DNA of 5,716 nucleotides from Candidatus Nanopelagicales bacterium (GTDB taxonomy: Bacteria; Actinomycetota; Actinomycetes; S36-B12; UBA10799): positions 1 through 5,716 of the forward strand of contig JALOLM010000253.1 in assembly GCA_025455985.1 (NCBI GenBank), given 5' to 3'. Positions 4,690 through 5,716 of this stretch are shown here, piece by piece (position 1 is the stretch's first letter; the number at the start of each line of letters is the position of its first letter). The notes under the pieces were generated by a model that had not been told where the DNA came from, did no database searches, and was given only the letters and a program-made list of their open reading frames with translations. Made by a program: the position numbers and the translations under genes.

Positions 4690-5716
4690 ACGCCCCTGAC
4701 ACCGAGCGTCGCCTCACTCTCGGAGACCCGATCGGCGCCGACCTCGACGCGCATGTGGACCGCTATGGCCCTGCGCCCGCGCCACAACCAGGCCGGAACC
4801 TCGAAGAAATCAAAGCCTCGGGGCTGCGCGGACGCGGGGGAGGCTGGTTCCCCACAGCGCAGAAGATGCAGGCTGTGCTGCGCAACGCTGAGAAACACCG
4901 ACGGCGTCCGGTCGTTGTGTGCAATGCGATGGAGGGCGAGCCCGCAGCCAGCAGTGATGCGCGACTGGTTCAGAATCGCCCGCACCTGGTCATCGACGGG
5001 GTCGAGGCGGCCGCCCACATCGTGGGGGCCCGAAAGGCGTACATCGCACTGCATGAGGATGCCCCTCAGATCGACGTCCTGCGACAGGCGCTCGCCCAGC
5101 GGCCCGACAACGGCATTCGCATCCAGATCACCGCGGCACCGGCCCGATACGTGGCCAGTGAAGAATCTGCGCTGGCCCGGTTCATCAGTTCTGGTGTGGC
5201 TCTGCCTGTCTACGGCACACACCCCTATGAACGCGGGGTCCGCGGCCGGGCGACGTTGGTCAACAACGCGGAGACCCTGGCCCTTGTCGGCTTGATCCTC
5301 AGATACGGGGCGTCGTGGTTCCGCAGTGTTGGCCTGCCCGATGCCCCCGGCACAACGCTGGTCTCCGTTGGTGGAGACGTGGGGCAGAACGTGGAGACGG
5401 AGATAGCGACCGGCACCCCCATCGCCGACCTCATCGTCAGTGCCGGCGGCGTTACCGGGGAGCTGACCGCGCTGCGCACCGGCGGGTTCGGCGGTACGTG
5501 GGGCGGACCAGAACTCATGTCACTGACCTGGGATCCCGACGCACTGCGGGCGAGGGGCATCGCTGTCGGTTCCGGCATCCTGTGGGCCCTGAGCACGGCT
5601 CGGTGCGGTCTGGTCGAGACGGCGCTTACCCTGGACTACCTGGCCGGTGAGAGCGCCGGGCAGTGCGGCGTGTGCGCGTTCGGCCTGTCGAGCATCGCCA
5701 CGGACATGAATGCTTT
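4686..5716 (+). CDS. NuoF-like NADH/FMN oxidoreductase protein, 3' end cut by window
   Basis: The first 343 codons are present; the gene runs off the window. ATG 4686 overlaps the previous stop (ATGA), with GGAG 8 nt upstream. The layout follows the 51-kDa complex I subunit: a glycine-rich nucleotide/FMN loop GLRGRGGGWFPTAQKM (46-61); CNAMEGEPAASSDARLVQNRPHL (79-101), which corresponds to CNADEGEPGTFKDR; YVASEESALARFI (155-167), matching ICGEETALL; LVNNAETLA; an SLBB-like region (about 225-275); and ESAGQCGVCAFG (322-333), corresponding to ESCGxCxPCRxG. Differences matter: Trp54 replaces a Gly in GRGGGGFP, Gly/Lys positions in the EGEP block are changed, and the first Cys of the Fe-S motif is Ala324, leaving C327 and C330 so far. 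A fourth ligand would lie past the window. It is probably the NAD(P)H-oxidising partner of the membrane diheme protein, not a complex I subunit; no nuoE or nuoG lies beside it. Confidence 0.88.
   Translation, partial: MNAPDTERRLTLGDPIGADLDAHVDRYGPAPAPQPGRNLEEIKASGLRGRGGGWFPTAQKMQAVLRNAEKHRRRPVVVCNAMEGEPAASSDARLVQNRPHLVIDGVEAAAHIVGARKAYIALHEDAPQIDVLRQALAQRPDNGIRIQITAAPARYVASEESALARFISSGVALPVYGTHPYERGVRGRATLVNNAETLALVGLILRYGASWFRSVGLPDAPGTTLVSVGGDVGQNVETEIATGTPIADLIVSAGGVTGELTALRTGGFGGTWGGPELMSLTWDPDALRARGIAVGSGILWALSTARCGLVETALTLDYLAGESAGQCGVCAFGLSSIATDMNA

Noticed and set aside
4527..5222. Minus-strand open frame of 231 codons crossing the ferric-reductase-like and NuoF-like genes
   Set aside because: It overlaps two genes with clear conserved motifs and shows none of its own.

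Overview
The window looks like chromosomal DNA from a high-GC Gram-positive (actinobacterial) genome. The reasons are GC-rich third codon positions, GTG starts, tightly overlapping stop/start junctions, and genes whose nearest remembered relatives are actinobacterial. No RNA genes, CRISPR arrays, insertion sequences or phage genes are visible. The species cannot be told from the sequence.

Layout from left to right. (1) Bases 1-151 hold the C-terminal end of a gene that resembles an S13/PBP4-type D-alanyl-D-alanine carboxypeptidase. (2) Bases 186-1982 encode a 598-residue secreted protein. It has a signal peptide, two tandem copies of a Cys-containing parallel beta-helix module and a small Lys-rich C-terminal domain. 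(3) Bases 2809-1985 on the minus strand encode a PhzF-family isomerase-like enzyme that converges on the beta-helix gene with only a 2-nt gap. (4) Bases 2810-2982 form a 173-nt divergent intergenic region with unusually many nested inverted repeats. (5) Bases 2983 to the window end carry a compact four-gene operon: a 90-residue single-pass membrane protein, an ApbE-like flavin transferase, a ferric-reductase-like diheme membrane protein, and a NuoF-like NADH/FMN protein cut off by the window end.

The operon is the most interesting part. The genes are 1 nt apart or overlap by 4 nt, so they are almost certainly co-transcribed. Their combination suggests an NAD(P)H-driven electron route. The soluble NuoF-like protein would take hydride onto FMN and pass electrons to the diheme membrane protein, which lacks its own FAD/NAD domain. 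Electrons would then go to an acceptor on the outer face, with ApbE attaching FMN covalently to some partner. No FMN_bind substrate with a recognisable flavinylation motif lies in the window, so the acceptor is either just downstream or elsewhere. The NuoF-like protein lacks the first cysteine of the usual C-terminal Fe-S motif and has Trp inside the glycine-rich nucleotide loop. It is therefore a divergent branch rather than a complex I subunit.

Two genes (the beta-helix gene and phzF) have a TAnnnT hexamer exactly 6 nt before a GTG start and no good ribosome binding site, which suggests leaderless transcription. By contrast, the internal operon genes have clear Shine-Dalgarno sequences.
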